A stretch of 64,000 bases of DNA from Rubellicoccus peritrichatus (GCF_033100135.1 NZ_CP136920.1:1240001-1304000), one strand, 5' to 3'. Counted from the stretch's first letter, positions 35,124 through 44,243 are shown. The notes: generated from the sequence alone by a model not told the origin. Numbers and translations are program-made.

Positions 35124-35963
35124 GTGTTTAAGACCGTTCAGCCGAATTTACTCTCTTTCGATATCGAGTGGATCCCCGATCCTGTTGCAGCTCAACGACT
35201 TTATGGAGTGAAGTTGGATGGCCCGGCTTCAGAGCACGATGCCTTCAAACGCCTTTGGGCGGAAGGTGGCGCCACTGAGGAAATGCCTCGGCCATACCTG
35301 AAGACCATGCTTTGCCGCATTGTTACCATTGCCGGAATTTTTCGTGAGGTGGATCGCAACGGCGATGTCAGCTTACGTCTGGTGTCACTGCCTGTTGACA
35401 TTAATGATCCCGAGAAATGCTCAGAGAAAAACATCCTTGATGGTTTCCTGCGCGGCATTGGGCGCAAAAAGCCCCAGCTGGTCGGTTACAACTCCGCTAA
35501 TGCTGATATCCCCATTCTGATGCAGCGTGCTGTCGTGCATGGCATGGGCGGGCACGGTTTTGGGGCCCGTCCGGATAAGCCCTGGGAGGGAGCGGACTAT
35601 TTTTCGACCGCCGGTGACTACAGTGTGGACCTGGCCAAAGCGTTGGCCTGGGGAGCCAACACGCCCCGTCTGCATGAAGCGGCCACCGTCAGTGGGATTC
35701 CGGGTAAGGTCGATACCGCCGGAGATCAGGTCTGGGAGCTCTATTTAAAAGGACAACTTGGCAAGATCCGTGACTACAATGATTTTGACGCTTTTACCAC
35801 GCATTTGCTTTGGGCCAGAATTGCCCGCTTTGGTGAACTTCTGACCAAACAGGAATACGAGCATGAGCAGAAACTCGTCCGCGAACTCATCCAAAAGGAA
35901 ATCGACGGCGGCAAGGTCCATCTTGAGCGCTATCTAAAGGCTTGGGATGCGCTGAGGGGATGA
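35124..35963 (+). CDS. Predicted 3'-5' exonuclease of the PolB-like DEDDy family
   Basis: The GTG at 35124 (VFKTVQPNLLSFDIEW) gives 279 residues. Upstream in-frame codons run through a CTTCTCACTT repeat and are not protein-like. Exo I is FDIEW (Asp and Glu), Exo II is VGYNSANADIPIL, and Exo III lies in IRDYNDFDAFTTHLLW (Tyr and Asp). These match the stand-alone DNA_pol_B exonuclease-like family. The biological role is unknown, probably nucleic acid repair or turnover. It is divergent from fbaB. Confidence 0.8.
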   Translation: MFKTVQPNLLSFDIEWIPDPVAAQRLYGVKLDGPASEHDAFKRLWAEGGATEEMPRPYLKTMLCRIVTIAGIFREVDRNGDVSLRLVSLPVDINDPEKCSEKNILDGFLRGIGRKKPQLVGYNSANADIPILMQRAVVHGMGGHGFGARPDKPWEGADYFSTAGDYSVDLAKALAWGANTPRLHEAATVSGIPGKVDTAGDQVWELYLKGQLGKIRDYNDFDAFTTHLLWARIARFGELLTKQEYEHEQKLVRELIQKEIDGGKVHLERYLKAWDALRG

Positions 35964-36108
35964 AGGTTATTTTGGATGCCTTTCATTCAAAGCAACTTGC
36001 TGGAAAATGTGGCCAAACTGAATGCTACATGAATTTGGTTTGAAATAAATACAAAAAGAGTGTTTAAGCCTTTACGCCCTGGGATGCTTCTCATTTCATG
36101 AGAAGATT

Positions 36109-36672
36109 ATGCTGAAACCAATTATTGCTCTTTTATTCGGCCTGGCTTCACTCAATGGAGCAATGACGGTTACGATTCAGGAGTCTGGAGCGGATGTTGT
36201 AATGAGCTTCTCCGGATCGATCAATACGACAGATCTCGATGCCGGCAGCAGTGACACTTCACAGGGATTGGTTGAGCCGGTTGTAGGTGTCCTGGTCGTC
36301 GGGCCGGCTACGAGCACAGCTGTCCAGGAATATGACGCCAAAGCTTCTTTTCCCATAACCGGGCCGACTTCATTTGGAACTGGGGCTATTGGATTTGCTG
36401 ATTCCGGCTCTGGAGACATCTTTGGAATTCTTTCAAACGGAGGTTTCCTGCTGCCATCGGTATATGGATCAGGCACTTCGTTGAGTGGTGGTTCCACTTA
36501 CTCGGGCAGTTTGAATGACCTTGGGCTAACGGCTGGCACCTATAACTGGAGCTGGGGAAGTGGGGGCGGTGCTGATTCCGTTACACTCACCATTGTTCCG
36601 GAGCCAGGTACTTATGCCGCATTTTTTGGGCTCGCTGCGCTCGGGTTTATTATTTTCCGGCGTCGTAATTGA
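36109..36672 (+). CDS. Small PEP-CTERM protein (pair member A)
   Basis: The 187-residue protein has a signal peptide (MLKPIIALLFGLASLNGA). The Gly/Ser-rich beta body contains SFGTGAIGFADSGSGDIFGI and NWSWGSGGGADSVTLTIVPEP, ending in a hydrophobic helix and FRRRN. The body matches the next gene segment by segment. It is preceded by a short TTCTCAT/ATGAGAA hairpin just before the start. Confidence 0.85.
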   Translation: MLKPIIALLFGLASLNGAMTVTIQESGADVVMSFSGSINTTDLDAGSSDTSQGLVEPVVGVLVVGPATSTAVQEYDAKASFPITGPTSFGTGAIGFADSGSGDIFGILSNGGFLLPSVYGSGTSLSGGSTYSGSLNDLGLTAGTYNWSWGSGGGADSVTLTIVPEPGTYAAFFGLAALGFIIFRRRN

Positions 36673-36699
36673 TTATCAGTTGCTAGCTTCATTTTGCTA

Positions 36700-36734
36700 T
36701 GGCCGTAGACATTGAGTCTGCGGCTTTTATTTTG
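36700..36734 (+). terminator. Intrinsic terminator after PEP-CTERM gene A
   Basis: GCCGTAGAC pairs with GTCTGCGGC (one T-G pair) around ATTGA and is followed by TTTTATTTTG. Confidence 0.85.
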
Positions 36735-36796
36735 CTAAACATTCAGATCTGTGCACTATGTGTCAATATTCACTATTAAATCACTTACTACACTGA

Positions 36797-37360
36797 ATGA
36801 GACTATTACTTTACCCTTTTGTATTATTGTTCATGGCGGTGACCTCTTCATTACATGGCTTGATAACAATCACCGTGATGCAGCAAGCTTCGGATGTCGT
36901 GATTACGGCTTCCGGGACTGCCAATATCAATGATCTGGGTGTGCCACTTAATGCTGATTATCACAGTCATGTTCATACCAACATTAATCAAGTGTTTGTG
37001 GGGCCAGCTACGGGGATGCATTCAGGCAAGGCCTATTTGGGGCTTTCCAGTTCGGAGCCTTTTGGAACAGGTAATTTCAGGTTAGCTGATTCTGGCTCCG
37101 GTGATGCCTTTGGCATCGCTAATACTCAGCTAGTGGTGCCGGATGGTTATAACACAGGAGATAATCTCAGTGGCTCCGGGACATATGAAGGTACGACCAT
37201 TGCACTCTTGGGGATCACGGAGCAGACATGGACCTGGGGTAGCGGACCAAATGCTGATTCTGCCACCTTGACCATTGTGCCCGAGCCGTCGATCTGGGCT
37301 ACGTTGCTTGGCTTGATGGCATTGGGGTTTGTTGCTTGGCGTCGCGGTTCTAAAAGCTGA
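36797..37360 (+). CDS. Small PEP-CTERM protein (pair member B)
   Basis: The 187-residue paralogue of the preceding protein has exactly the same length. It has a signal peptide (MRLLLYPFVLLFMAVTSSLHG), shared segments PFGTGNFRLADSGSGDAFGIAN and WTWGSGPNADSATLTIVPEP, then a hydrophobic helix and RRGSK. It has a His-rich insertion (DYHSHVHTNINQVFVG, about 55-70). It is convergent with the sigma-factor operon, with 10 bp between stops. Confidence 0.85.
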   Translation: MRLLLYPFVLLFMAVTSSLHGLITITVMQQASDVVITASGTANINDLGVPLNADYHSHVHTNINQVFVGPATGMHSGKAYLGLSSSEPFGTGNFRLADSGSGDAFGIANTQLVVPDGYNTGDNLSGSGTYEGTTIALLGITEQTWTWGSGPNADSATLTIVPEPSIWATLLGLMALGFVAWRRGSKS

Positions 37361-37370
37361 CAAAGGTGAT

Positions 37371-37820
37371 CTAGTTGCTCAAGATGAGTGTTTTATGGCC
37401 GTTTGCATTGATCTCGATACGCGGAGAGCGATGGGCGAAGAGTTGTAATAATTCTTCATCTGAGATGTGGGGAACACGAAGCTGAAATGCTTCGGTCGAT
37501 ATAACATCGATGAAATCGGTACTGGTTTGGACGACAATGGCCAGTCCGGGTTGAGTCTCAACGGTTTCATATAAAGTTGGTGGGAGGTCGATGACTATCG
37601 GTGGTGTTTCTACGATCTGATTCGTTTCGGGGAGATTTATCTGCATGAGCAGACTGAAGCCTAGAAATAGAATCAGAACCGTTGTAATCGCTCGATTTCT
37701 TTGGCGTCTTAATCGTGAGGCACGTACGATGTCAGCAATAGTGGATTGAGCAAAGTTCGGAGGCAAAGCATCTGTCATAATTGCTTCCAACAAAATATCT
37801 TCTGCGGATTTTTTAGGCAT
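37371..37820 (-). CDS. Single-pass membrane protein coupled to an ECF sigma factor (possible anti-sigma)
   Basis: The 149-residue protein has a basic cytosolic N-terminus (1-44), one membrane helix (about 45-61) and an extracytoplasmic domain of about 85 residues. Topology and an 8-bp overlap with the sigma gene are those of an anti-sigma factor. However, I do not see a ZAS zinc motif or a clear FecR signature, so the role is inferred from position. The outer domain contains TLYETVETQPGLAIVVQTSTDFIDVI and ends NGHKTLILSN. Confidence 0.6.
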   Translation of the reverse strand: MPKKSAEDILLEAIMTDALPPNFAQSTIADIVRASRLRRQRNRAITTVLILFLGFSLLMQINLPETNQIVETPPIVIDLPPTLYETVETQPGLAIVVQTSTDFIDVISTEAFQLRVPHISDEELLQLFAHRSPRIEINANGHKTLILSN

Positions 37821-38358
37821 CTTTCAGTAGCCTTTCCATTTTATCCCTGAGTGATGACCGAGCGCGGGCCAGTCGGTTTTCAACTGCCTTCCCTGTCAAA
37901 CCAAGTTGCTGTGCGATTTCTTCATAGCTGGATTTCCGGAAGTACTTTGCTTCAATCAAATCCCTTTCTGTTGCTGGCATTGCTTCGAGTGCTTTTTGTA
38001 AGGCCTCATTAAGGTGGTCTTCGACCGGTTCGTTGGAAATGGGTTCGGCACGGAAGCGATTAAGCATGCGCCAGTAGCGCCCTTGCTTTCGTGTGTGGTC
38101 AAGGAATACGCTTTTAGCAACTGCCCTTAACCAGCCCCAAAAGACGGCTTCGTCATCAAAACAACGGATGTGTTTGGCCACTTTAAGAAAAGTGTCCTGC
38201 ATAGTCTCACGTGCGGCTTCAAGGTTTCCTGTGTGCAAAGCAACGAGATAACGTAAAAGTCGTAGTGAGTATTTGTCATAGAATTCACGGTAGGCCATTT
38301 CATTGCCCTTGCGCATCCTTCGGGTCAGTTGGCGGATATCAGGCTCATTGGACTCCAC
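37813..38358 (-). CDS. ECF-type RNA polymerase sigma factor
   Basis: The 181-residue protein has sigma region 2 (AYREFYDKYSLRLLRYLV...ARETMQDTFLKVAKHIRCFDDEAVFWGWLRAVAKSVFLDH, about 22-88). Region 4 follows a Pro/Asn linker (ALEAMPATERDLIEAKYFRKSSYEEIAQQLGLTGKAVENRLARARSSLR, about 124-172). It lies 9 bp downstream of the SLBB-type gene and overlaps the membrane-protein gene. The three are almost certainly one transcript. Confidence 0.9.
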   Translation of the reverse strand: MESNEPDIRQLTRRMRKGNEMAYREFYDKYSLRLLRYLVALHTGNLEAARETMQDTFLKVAKHIRCFDDEAVFWGWLRAVAKSVFLDHTRKQGRYWRMLNRFRAEPISNEPVEDHLNEALQKALEAMPATERDLIEAKYFRKSSYEEIAQQLGLTGKAVENRLARARSSLRDKMERLLKDA

Positions 38359-38367
38359 CTTTTACGG

Positions 38368-39354
38368 TCAATTGGAGGTTCGTTGTGATCGTGGTATGAT
38401 TCTCCGTGTTCTAGAAGTGGGAATCGGATTGCTTCCTTCTTGTCTGTCGAACCATACGGTTTGAAAAGGTTCGATAATAATATCATCTCCGGGATCGTTA
38501 ATGATCTCCGAAAAATTACCTTCCTGGACGAGTTTCGAGTCTTGATCCACTTTCTCAAAAATCTCGTACTGTACAGGCAGGTTTTTGCCTTCAACTCCGC
38601 CTGCCCGGTAGAATGCTTCAATCAGTGTTGGGCGATGGTTGAATGAATATCTTCCTGGATAGCGGATGCTATATCCATATATTCCGACCTTTATCGCCTT
38701 CTTTGCGATCTCTTCCTTGAGCAGCTGCAGGACGGTGAACGCTCCTTCAATCTGTGTAGTAGTTCCTCTCATGATTAGGAGCTGGGTCTCGGGATGGAAC
38801 TTGATATCAGGTTTCGTTGTAGACTCTGCATCGGTCCCCCAAACGAGACTGATTGCGGTCGAGATATCATCAATGGAATAGTTGTCGAGGTAATCACCAA
38901 TGCTAACCGGTTTGACAATCATGTTTGGTGGCCTTTCGGGAGTGCTTATTACTTCCAGGAACCAGATTCCGCTTGCTCTTGGGCCAGCTCTTGGAGTCCA
39001 CCTATATCCAATTTCATTGATCTGATGACCTGAGTTGCTTGTTTGCCTCCAAACCTGCTCCATTTCATGGATGCTCGTTAGCAGCTCAAAGGTGGTCACA
39101 TTATGGACTTCAAACTCCGGGATGTGAATACTGCGTCCATTTTCCGGGATGATCGCATTGGTCGGTTGGCCGGAAGCACTGGATATGGCTGTGATCAGCT
39201 CTTGTGCGCTTCCGCCAGGGAAATTGAGGTCGAATCGAACCTCCTCGTCATCGGCAAAAGAGACAGGCTTAGGATCTTCGTTTTCTGCCAGAAGATTGGA
39301 GCTCAAACACGGCAAGAGCGGGCAGATTAGTAAGGCTAGGATGAGATAACGCAT
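38368..39354 (-). CDS. Exported protein with secretin-N-like and SLBB-like domains, first gene of the ECF sigma operon
   Basis: The 328-residue protein has a signal peptide (MRYLILALLICPLLPCLSSNLLA). Residues 38-90 (VRFDLNFPGGSAQELITAISSASGQ...) resemble a secretin/TonB short N-terminal domain. Residues 150-200 (IDDISTAISLVWG...HPETQLLIMRGTTTQIEGAFTVLQLL) look like a secretin N1 repeat. Residues 220-310 (KVGIYGYSIRYPGRYSFNHRPTLIEAFYRAGGVEG...DPGDDIIIEPFQTVWF) resemble the SLBB fold of polysaccharide export proteins. It is probably periplasmic, acting in an export or sensing complex. The combination with a sigma factor is unusual. Confidence 0.6.
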   Translation of the reverse strand: MRYLILALLICPLLPCLSSNLLAENEDPKPVSFADDEEVRFDLNFPGGSAQELITAISSASGQPTNAIIPENGRSIHIPEFEVHNVTTFELLTSIHEMEQVWRQTSNSGHQINEIGYRWTPRAGPRASGIWFLEVISTPERPPNMIVKPVSIGDYLDNYSIDDISTAISLVWGTDAESTTKPDIKFHPETQLLIMRGTTTQIEGAFTVLQLLKEEIAKKAIKVGIYGYSIRYPGRYSFNHRPTLIEAFYRAGGVEGKNLPVQYEIFEKVDQDSKLVQEGNFSEIINDPGDDIIIEPFQTVWFDRQEGSNPIPTSRTRRIIPRSQRTSN

Positions 39355-39525
39355 GTCGAGTTTTTACGGTTATTGTTTTGTGACTACAAATACAATACGC
39401 CGCTCCTTTCAGAATCCCTCAGGAAATTTCAATTTCTCAGCACATTTCTTTGCGATTGACTCATGCCGCAAAAATTACGGGATGGTTGGCTCCTTTTCAA
39501 ATAACAGCCAATAAACAACAGACAC

Positions 39526-40272
39526 ATGCACAAGCTCGTCCTTTTGCGCCACGGTGAAAGCCAGTGGAATCTTGAAAACCGTTTCACCGGGTGGACCGAT
39601 GTTGACCTTACGGCAACGGGCGAAGCCCAGGCCCGTGAGGCCGGTGAGGTCCTGAAAGCTGAAGGTTTTGCCTTTGATGTGGCTTTCACTTCGATGCAAA
39701 CCCGTGCGATCCGCACCTTGAACCTCGCCCTTGAGTCCATGGATCAGGTTTATGTGCCGGTTATCAAGCACTGGCGCCTGAACGAGCGTCACTACGGTGC
39801 GCTTCAGGGCTTGGACAAGGCAGAAACGGCTGCCAAGCACGGTGAAGACCAGGTCAAGATCTGGCGTCGCAGCTACGATGTCCCGCCTCCGCCACTCGAA
39901 GAATCTGATGAGCGCAATCCTGCTCTGGATGCACGCTATGTAGATGTTCCGGATGAAGATCTGCCATTGACTGAGTGCCTCAAGGACACTGTGGAGCGCT
40001 TCCTTCCTTACTGGGATGTCGAGATCAAGCCATTGGTTGCGGCAGGAGAAAGTGTTATCATTGCGGCCCATGGCAATAGCCTGCGTGCGCTTTACAAGCA
40101 TTTGGCCGGTATTTCGGATGAGGACATCATTGGCGTTAATATCCCAACAGGCATGCCTTTGGTCTTCGAACTCGACGAAAAGCTCAAGACTCAGAAGTTC
40201 TACTACCTTGGAGACGAGGAAAAGGTGAAGGCTGCGATGGAAGCCGTTGCCAATCAGGGCAAGGCCAAGTAA
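39526..40272 (+). CDS. gpmA: 2,3-bisphosphoglycerate-dependent phosphoglycerate mutase
   Basis: The 248-residue histidine phosphatase-fold enzyme interconverts 3- and 2-phosphoglycerate. The active-site RHGES (residues 8-12, His9) is followed by [19 protein letters not shown]. Other motifs are the [16 protein letters not shown] block and the second catalytic His in [10 protein letters not shown]. The length is that of GpmA. It is a separate transcription unit. Confidence 0.95.
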   Translation: MHKLVLLRHGESQWNLENRFTGWTDVDLTATGEAQAREAGEVLKAEGFAFDVAFTSMQTRAIRTLNLALESMDQVYVPVIKHWRLNERHYGALQGLDKAETAAKHGEDQVKIWRRSYDVPPPPLEESDERNPALDARYVDVPDEDLPLTECLKDTVERFLPYWDVEIKPLVAAGESVIIAAHGNSLRALYKHLAGISDEDIIGVNIPTGMPLVFELDEKLKTQKFYYLGDEEKVKAAMEAVANQGKAK

Positions 40273-40289
40273 GCGAAGTTGCGCTTCTG

Positions 40290-40362
40290 AAAATGCTGAA
40301 TGCTAAGTGCAGGATGGCTTGGCGTTACGAAATGGTTATTTGCTTAGCGTTCAGCATTTAGA
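40290..40362. repeat. Imperfect inverted repeat downstream of gpmA
   Basis: AAATGCTGAATGCTAAG (from 40291) pairs with CTTAGCGTTCAGCATTT (to about 40361). No T tract follows. It may form the 3' structure of the gpmA message. Confidence 0.5.
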
Positions 40363-40428
40363 GGCTAGCGTTTCGAACACGCTTGCTTGATCGCTTGGGC
40401 ATGGTTACTTTTCCTCTGATTCGCACTT

Positions 40429-41007
40429 ATGCTGAAAAAGCTCAAATCACTTTTTTTAGGTGGCCCACCACCTGAAGTTGAAAGCAGGTCATCTCGTCGG
40501 AAAGGAAAATCCAAGCCCAGAGAAGCTTCTGATGAAGCCGGAGGGAATGATGAATCTTCAGTTTCCGAGGATGGGAGGCTTGCTCATGGTATGCCTGGGG
40601 AGTTTGAGCGTGTCTTTGGTCGCGATGAGGTGGATTCCTCTGCCTGGATTGGTGTTGATTTGGATGGTACGCTGAGTGTTCACACCGAGGATATTGATAT
40701 TCATAAGATCGGTCCTCCGGTGCGGACGATGGTTGCACGGGTCCAGGACTGGATCGGGCAGGGATATGTTGTTAAAATCCTGACTGCACGTGCCTCGTTG
40801 CCTGAAGGCATCCCACCCGTCAAAAAGTGGTTGAAGGAAAATGGATTGCCCGAGTTGGAGGTCACTTGTGAGAAGGATCTGCATATGATCGAACTTTGGG
40901 ATGATCGGGGTGTTCAGGTCATTGCCAATACCGGTCAGCCGGTTGGGCCTTCGTCACTGGATGCTCCTGAAGAAGAAGAGCCGGAAGACGAAGAGCCCAA
41001 AGGGTAG
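40429..41007 (+). CDS. HAD-like hydrolase domain protein with a basic N-terminal extension
   Basis: The 192-residue protein starts with a basic/disordered 70-residue stretch. A compact HAD-like core follows: WIGVDLDGTLS (about 73-83, with the DxDGT motif), VKILTARA (motif II Thr) and CEKDLHMIELWDDRGVQVIANTG (acidic motif). It resembles phage-type or nucleotide-related HAD phosphatases. The C-terminus is very acidic (EEEEPEDEEP). The substrate is unknown. The stop codon lies at the edge of the following hairpin. Confidence 0.65.
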   Translation: MLKKLKSLFLGGPPPEVESRSSRRKGKSKPREASDEAGGNDESSVSEDGRLAHGMPGEFERVFGRDEVDSSAWIGVDLDGTLSVHTEDIDIHKIGPPVRTMVARVQDWIGQGYVVKILTARASLPEGIPPVKKWLKENGLPELEVTCEKDLHMIELWDDRGVQVIANTGQPVGPSSLDAPEEEEPEDEEPKG

Positions 41008-41071
41008 CGTCCAGCGTCCCCGCTGGACATTCTGCCTCAAAGAACGTTTGTCCAGCGGGGACGCTGGACGC
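41007..41071. repeat. Perfect 22-bp inverted repeat hairpin
   Basis: The arms at 41007-41028 (GCGTCCAGCGTCCCCGCTGG..) and 41050-41071 are exact complements across a 21-bp loop. The left arm begins at the last base of the upstream stop codon. Its form is like 14274-14357, suggesting a repeated hairpin type that settles at 3' ends of genes. Confidence 0.8.
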
Positions 41072-41168
41072 CACCCTTTACGTTCCAAACGGTTTCAGTT
41101 TGTTGCCATGGAAACGTCACGAAAATAGCGATTGTTTGGGGGCTGACATTTTCCTAAGCTCACATGTG

Positions 41169-43571
41169 ATGAGCGAGAAACTGCCAACTTCCGGTAAGCC
41201 AGAGGCGGAGGATTCGTGCTACGAATCGCTTCGCGATGTGGTTGAGCATACGCCGGGAATGGTTGGTGCGGAAGTAGACCGTGAGCATGGAGCCATCCGT
41301 GTTGAGTTTGATGCGGATAGCTTGAGCAAGGATGAGATCAAGACGGCGACACTGGCCGTAGAGTCCAAACTTGGGCGAGTGGCCAATAAATGCATTTTTC
41401 GCCTGGATGGCCGAGGCTGCGAAGCTTGTGCCGATCGTCTGGCTTATCGTCTGGAGGCGGCCAAAGGTATTCATCGTGCAACAGCATCTTACATGGGCGG
41501 TGCGTTGACCGTTAATTATGATGATCAACATACGGACCCGGATAAGGTGTTGGGCGATGCGCGTTCGGTGGGCATGAAGGCAAAGCCATTGGAGCAAGCA
41601 CTCAGTGATGAGAAGGCTGAACGCGAGGCCGCGCGGCAGTCCTTGATGGCGCGTATCCGATATTGGCTCACCGGTGAACGCCTCGAAGCGGTCTTTTCCG
41701 CCCTTACCTTGGTTATGATGTTGCTTGGTTTTGCTGCGAGTAAACTGGGTGCATCGGTTTATGTTTATAACGGTCTCTATGTTCTGGCATACCTGTTTGG
41801 TGGATACTTTGGAACGCTTGCAGCCTATGAGTCTTTGCGTAACAAGGTCATGGACATTGATTTGCTCATGGTCCTGGCAGCCTTGGGGGCAGCCTATGTT
41901 GGTGCGCCTTTTGAAGGCGCAATGCTTCTGTTTTTATTCAGCTTTTCCAATTCCCTGCAGGCCTTTGCCATGGAGAAGACTCGTGGTGCAATTGAGGCCC
42001 TGGCTGAGATGCGCCCGCAGAGTGCGCACGTGATGAAGGCAGGCCAAATTATCGATGTGCCGATTGATCAAATCAGTCTCGGTGAAAATATTATCATCCG
42101 CCCGGGCGATCGTGTTCCTTTGGATGGCAAAGTTGTCGAAGGAGAAAGCAGCATCGACCAGAGTTCGGTTACGGGTGAGTCGATGCCGGTGAATAAGAAA
42201 GCCGGGGATGATATCTTTGCCGGAACGATCAACCAGTATGGTGGCCTGACAGTTGCCGTGACCAAGCGGGCCGAAGATTCAACGATTGCGCGGCTTATAC
42301 AACTCGTCGAAGAGGCACAAAGTACCAAAGCCAGAACTCAACGATTTCTTGATACAGCAGAGCAATACTACGCAATGTTTGTTATCGCGCTTACCGTTGC
42401 GTTGGGCTTTCTGCTTCCAACCGTATTCGGTGTGCCATTGGATGAAGCGCTCTATCGTGCCATCACGGTGATGGTGGTTGCTTCGCCTTGCGCTCTGGTT
42501 ATCAGCACACCGGCCTCGATTCTTTCGGCCATTGGGAATGGCGCCCGGCGCGGCATTCTTTTTAAGGGCGGTGCCTATGTTGAGCAGGCTTCAACCATTC
42601 GCGTTGTTGCGTTTGATAAAACCGGTACACTGACCCTTGGTCAACCCAGGGTCACGGATGTGATTTCCCTTTGCGAGCTTTCCAATGATGACTTGTTGTC
42701 GGCTGTGGCTTCCATTGAAACCAAGTCAGAGCATCCACTGGCGCAGGCAATTGTTGATCATGCAATTGAGAAAAAACTGACCTGGGAAGAATCCACTTCA
42801 TTTCATTCCTTCGCGGGTAAGGGCGCCTGGGCGAAATGCGGTGACGAGCGTATTGCGGTAGGCAGTCCTAACTGGATGAATACTTTTAACTGTGAAAAAT
42901 GCGAAGAAACCCAGGCGCAAATCAAGACCCTGCAGGAAGAAGGCAAGACCGTCGTTACAGTTGCCCATCTTGCGGATGATGAAGAAACCGTCGATATCGT
43001 TGGATTGATTGCAATCGCAGATCAGCTTCGGCCTGAATCAAAAGATGTGGTTGCGCAGCTTAAAAAGATGGGTGTCAAACGCGTTGTCATGCTGACAGGG
43101 GACAGCGAGCGCGTTGCTAAGACGGTGGCCGAAGAAGCGGGAGTTGATGAGTTCTATGCCGATCTTTTGCCGGAGGATAAAGTCCGCCTCATGCGCAAGT
43201 TAGCTCAAGGTGAGAATGTCGCGATGGTGGGGGATGGGACAAATGACGCCCCCGCTTTGGCCACGGCAACTGTTGGCATAGCGATGGGAGCGGCCGGTAG
43301 CGACGTTGCGTTGGAGAGTGCTGACATTGTTCTGATGGCAAACGATCTGAAAAAGATTCCCTACACCATTGCCCTGAGTTACCGCACCAAACGCATCATG
43401 ATCCAGAACCTGGTTTTCGCCGGAGGTGTGATCGTTGTTATGGTTTTAGCCACGCTTTTCCTGCCCTTGGCTGGAATCGACGTGCCATTGCCACTTGGGG
43501 TTGTCGCTCACGAGGGCGGCACGGTTCTGGTTTGCTTAAACGGTTTGAGATTACTTGGATTTAAATCATAA
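41169..43571 (+). CDS. P1B-4-type heavy-metal-translocating ATPase (Co2+/other divalent metal exporter)
   Basis: The ATG at 41169 gives 800 residues. The N-terminus holds two HMA-like units: one without cysteines pairs (about 15-70) and one with CEAC (about 80-140). The P-type core follows with TGES, the transmembrane SPC (439-441), the phosphorylated DKTGT (Asp483), SEHP, GDGTNDAPAL and the last-helix HEGGT (from His781). SPC together with HEGGT is the P1B-4 signature, associated with export of Co2+ and in some cases Fe2+ or Zn2+. Most P1B-4 pumps lack N-terminal metal domains, so the double HMA-like extension is unusual. The downstream gene is a cobalamin adenosyltransferase. Confidence 0.85.
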   Translation: MSEKLPTSGKPEAEDSCYESLRDVVEHTPGMVGAEVDREHGAIRVEFDADSLSKDEIKTATLAVESKLGRVANKCIFRLDGRGCEACADRLAYRLEAAKGIHRATASYMGGALTVNYDDQHTDPDKVLGDARSVGMKAKPLEQALSDEKAEREAARQSLMARIRYWLTGERLEAVFSALTLVMMLLGFAASKLGASVYVYNGLYVLAYLFGGYFGTLAAYESLRNKVMDIDLLMVLAALGAAYVGAPFEGAMLLFLFSFSNSLQAFAMEKTRGAIEALAEMRPQSAHVMKAGQIIDVPIDQISLGENIIIRPGDRVPLDGKVVEGESSIDQSSVTGESMPVNKKAGDDIFAGTINQYGGLTVAVTKRAEDSTIARLIQLVEEAQSTKARTQRFLDTAEQYYAMFVIALTVALGFLLPTVFGVPLDEALYRAITVMVVASPCALVISTPASILSAIGNGARRGILFKGGAYVEQASTIRVVAFDKTGTLTLGQPRVTDVISLCELSNDDLLSAVASIETKSEHPLAQAIVDHAIEKKLTWEESTSFHSFAGKGAWAKCGDERIAVGSPNWMNTFNCEKCEETQAQIKTLQEEGKTVVTVAHLADDEETVDIVGLIAIADQLRPESKDVVAQLKKMGVKRVVMLTGDSERVAKTVAEEAGVDEFYADLLPEDKVRLMRKLAQGENVAMVGDGTNDAPALATATVGIAMGAAGSDVALESADIVLMANDLKKIPYTIALSYRTKRIMIQNLVFAGGVIVVMVLATLFLPLAGIDVPLPLGVVAHEGGTVLVCLNGLRLLGFKS

Positions 43572-43618
43572 GAATAGGCAAAATCACTTCTGCCTTCTAA
43601 CTTCTCACTTAGAAAATT

Positions 43619-44179
43619 ATGTCATTTCCTGATATTGCAACAAAGACCGGTGACGATGGTGAAACCTCGCTCTGGTGTGGTAAACGTGTTCCCAAAACAG
43701 ACCCGCGTGTTCGGACTGTCGGGCAGATCGATCTAGCGCTTTCCGCTTTGGGGCGCTGCTATTACTATCTTGATGAAGAAGATGCGTTTTCGGCAGAAGT
43801 GAAGACAGAGCTGCTGGCTTTACATCGGCGCTTTGTTACGTTGATGGGTGAGATCGCGACCCGTGAGAAGAAGAAAGAAGAGTATGTGAAGAAGCAGAGT
43901 GCCATCAGTAAGGCGGATGTCGCTGCCTGCGATGCACTTTATGAAAAAATCAGGGCTGCATTGGGGGATCGCGGTGAAAAGCCTGTGCGGTGGCGCATTT
44001 ATGGCGAGGGAGGACCTGCTGCCGCAGAATTTTATTATGCCCGTGGTGTTTTTCGCCAATCCGAACTGGCTCTTTGGAGTCTACGGAAGCAGGGTTTTGT
44101 CATTCGCAATCCCATTCTGAAGTTCCTCAACCGCTTTTCTGACCTGCTTTTTTATATCGCCGTCTATTTGGAGGAGTGA
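43619..44179 (+). CDS. PduO-type ATP:cob(I)alamin adenosyltransferase
   Basis: The 186-residue helical-bundle protein begins with the ATP-binding KTGDDGETSLWCGKRVPKTDPRV (about 9-31). It contains a family helix VRTVGQIDLALSALG and ends with FLNRFSDLLFYIAVYLE. The usual RRAER helix reads VFRQSELALWSL, and VDELN reads IDLAL, so this is a divergent member. It would transfer adenosyl to the cobalt of cobalamin. It follows the P1B-4 ATPase by 47 bp. Confidence 0.8.
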   Translation: MSFPDIATKTGDDGETSLWCGKRVPKTDPRVRTVGQIDLALSALGRCYYYLDEEDAFSAEVKTELLALHRRFVTLMGEIATREKKKEEYVKKQSAISKADVAACDALYEKIRAALGDRGEKPVRWRIYGEGGPAAAEFYYARGVFRQSELALWSLRKQGFVIRNPILKFLNRFSDLLFYIAVYLEE

Positions 44180-44192
44180 TTTACAGAATAAT

Positions 44193-44243
44193 TTACCGCA
44201 GAGCCTAGAGTCGTTCTTCACAGCTCTGTGCCTCTGTGGCTAA
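44193..44243. repeat. Short inverted repeat of the ACCGCAGAG family
   Basis: TTACCGCAGAGCCTAGAG (44193) pairs with CTCTGTGGCTAA (to 44243). It resembles the copies at 11798, 14572, 24112 and 63192. Confidence 0.5.
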
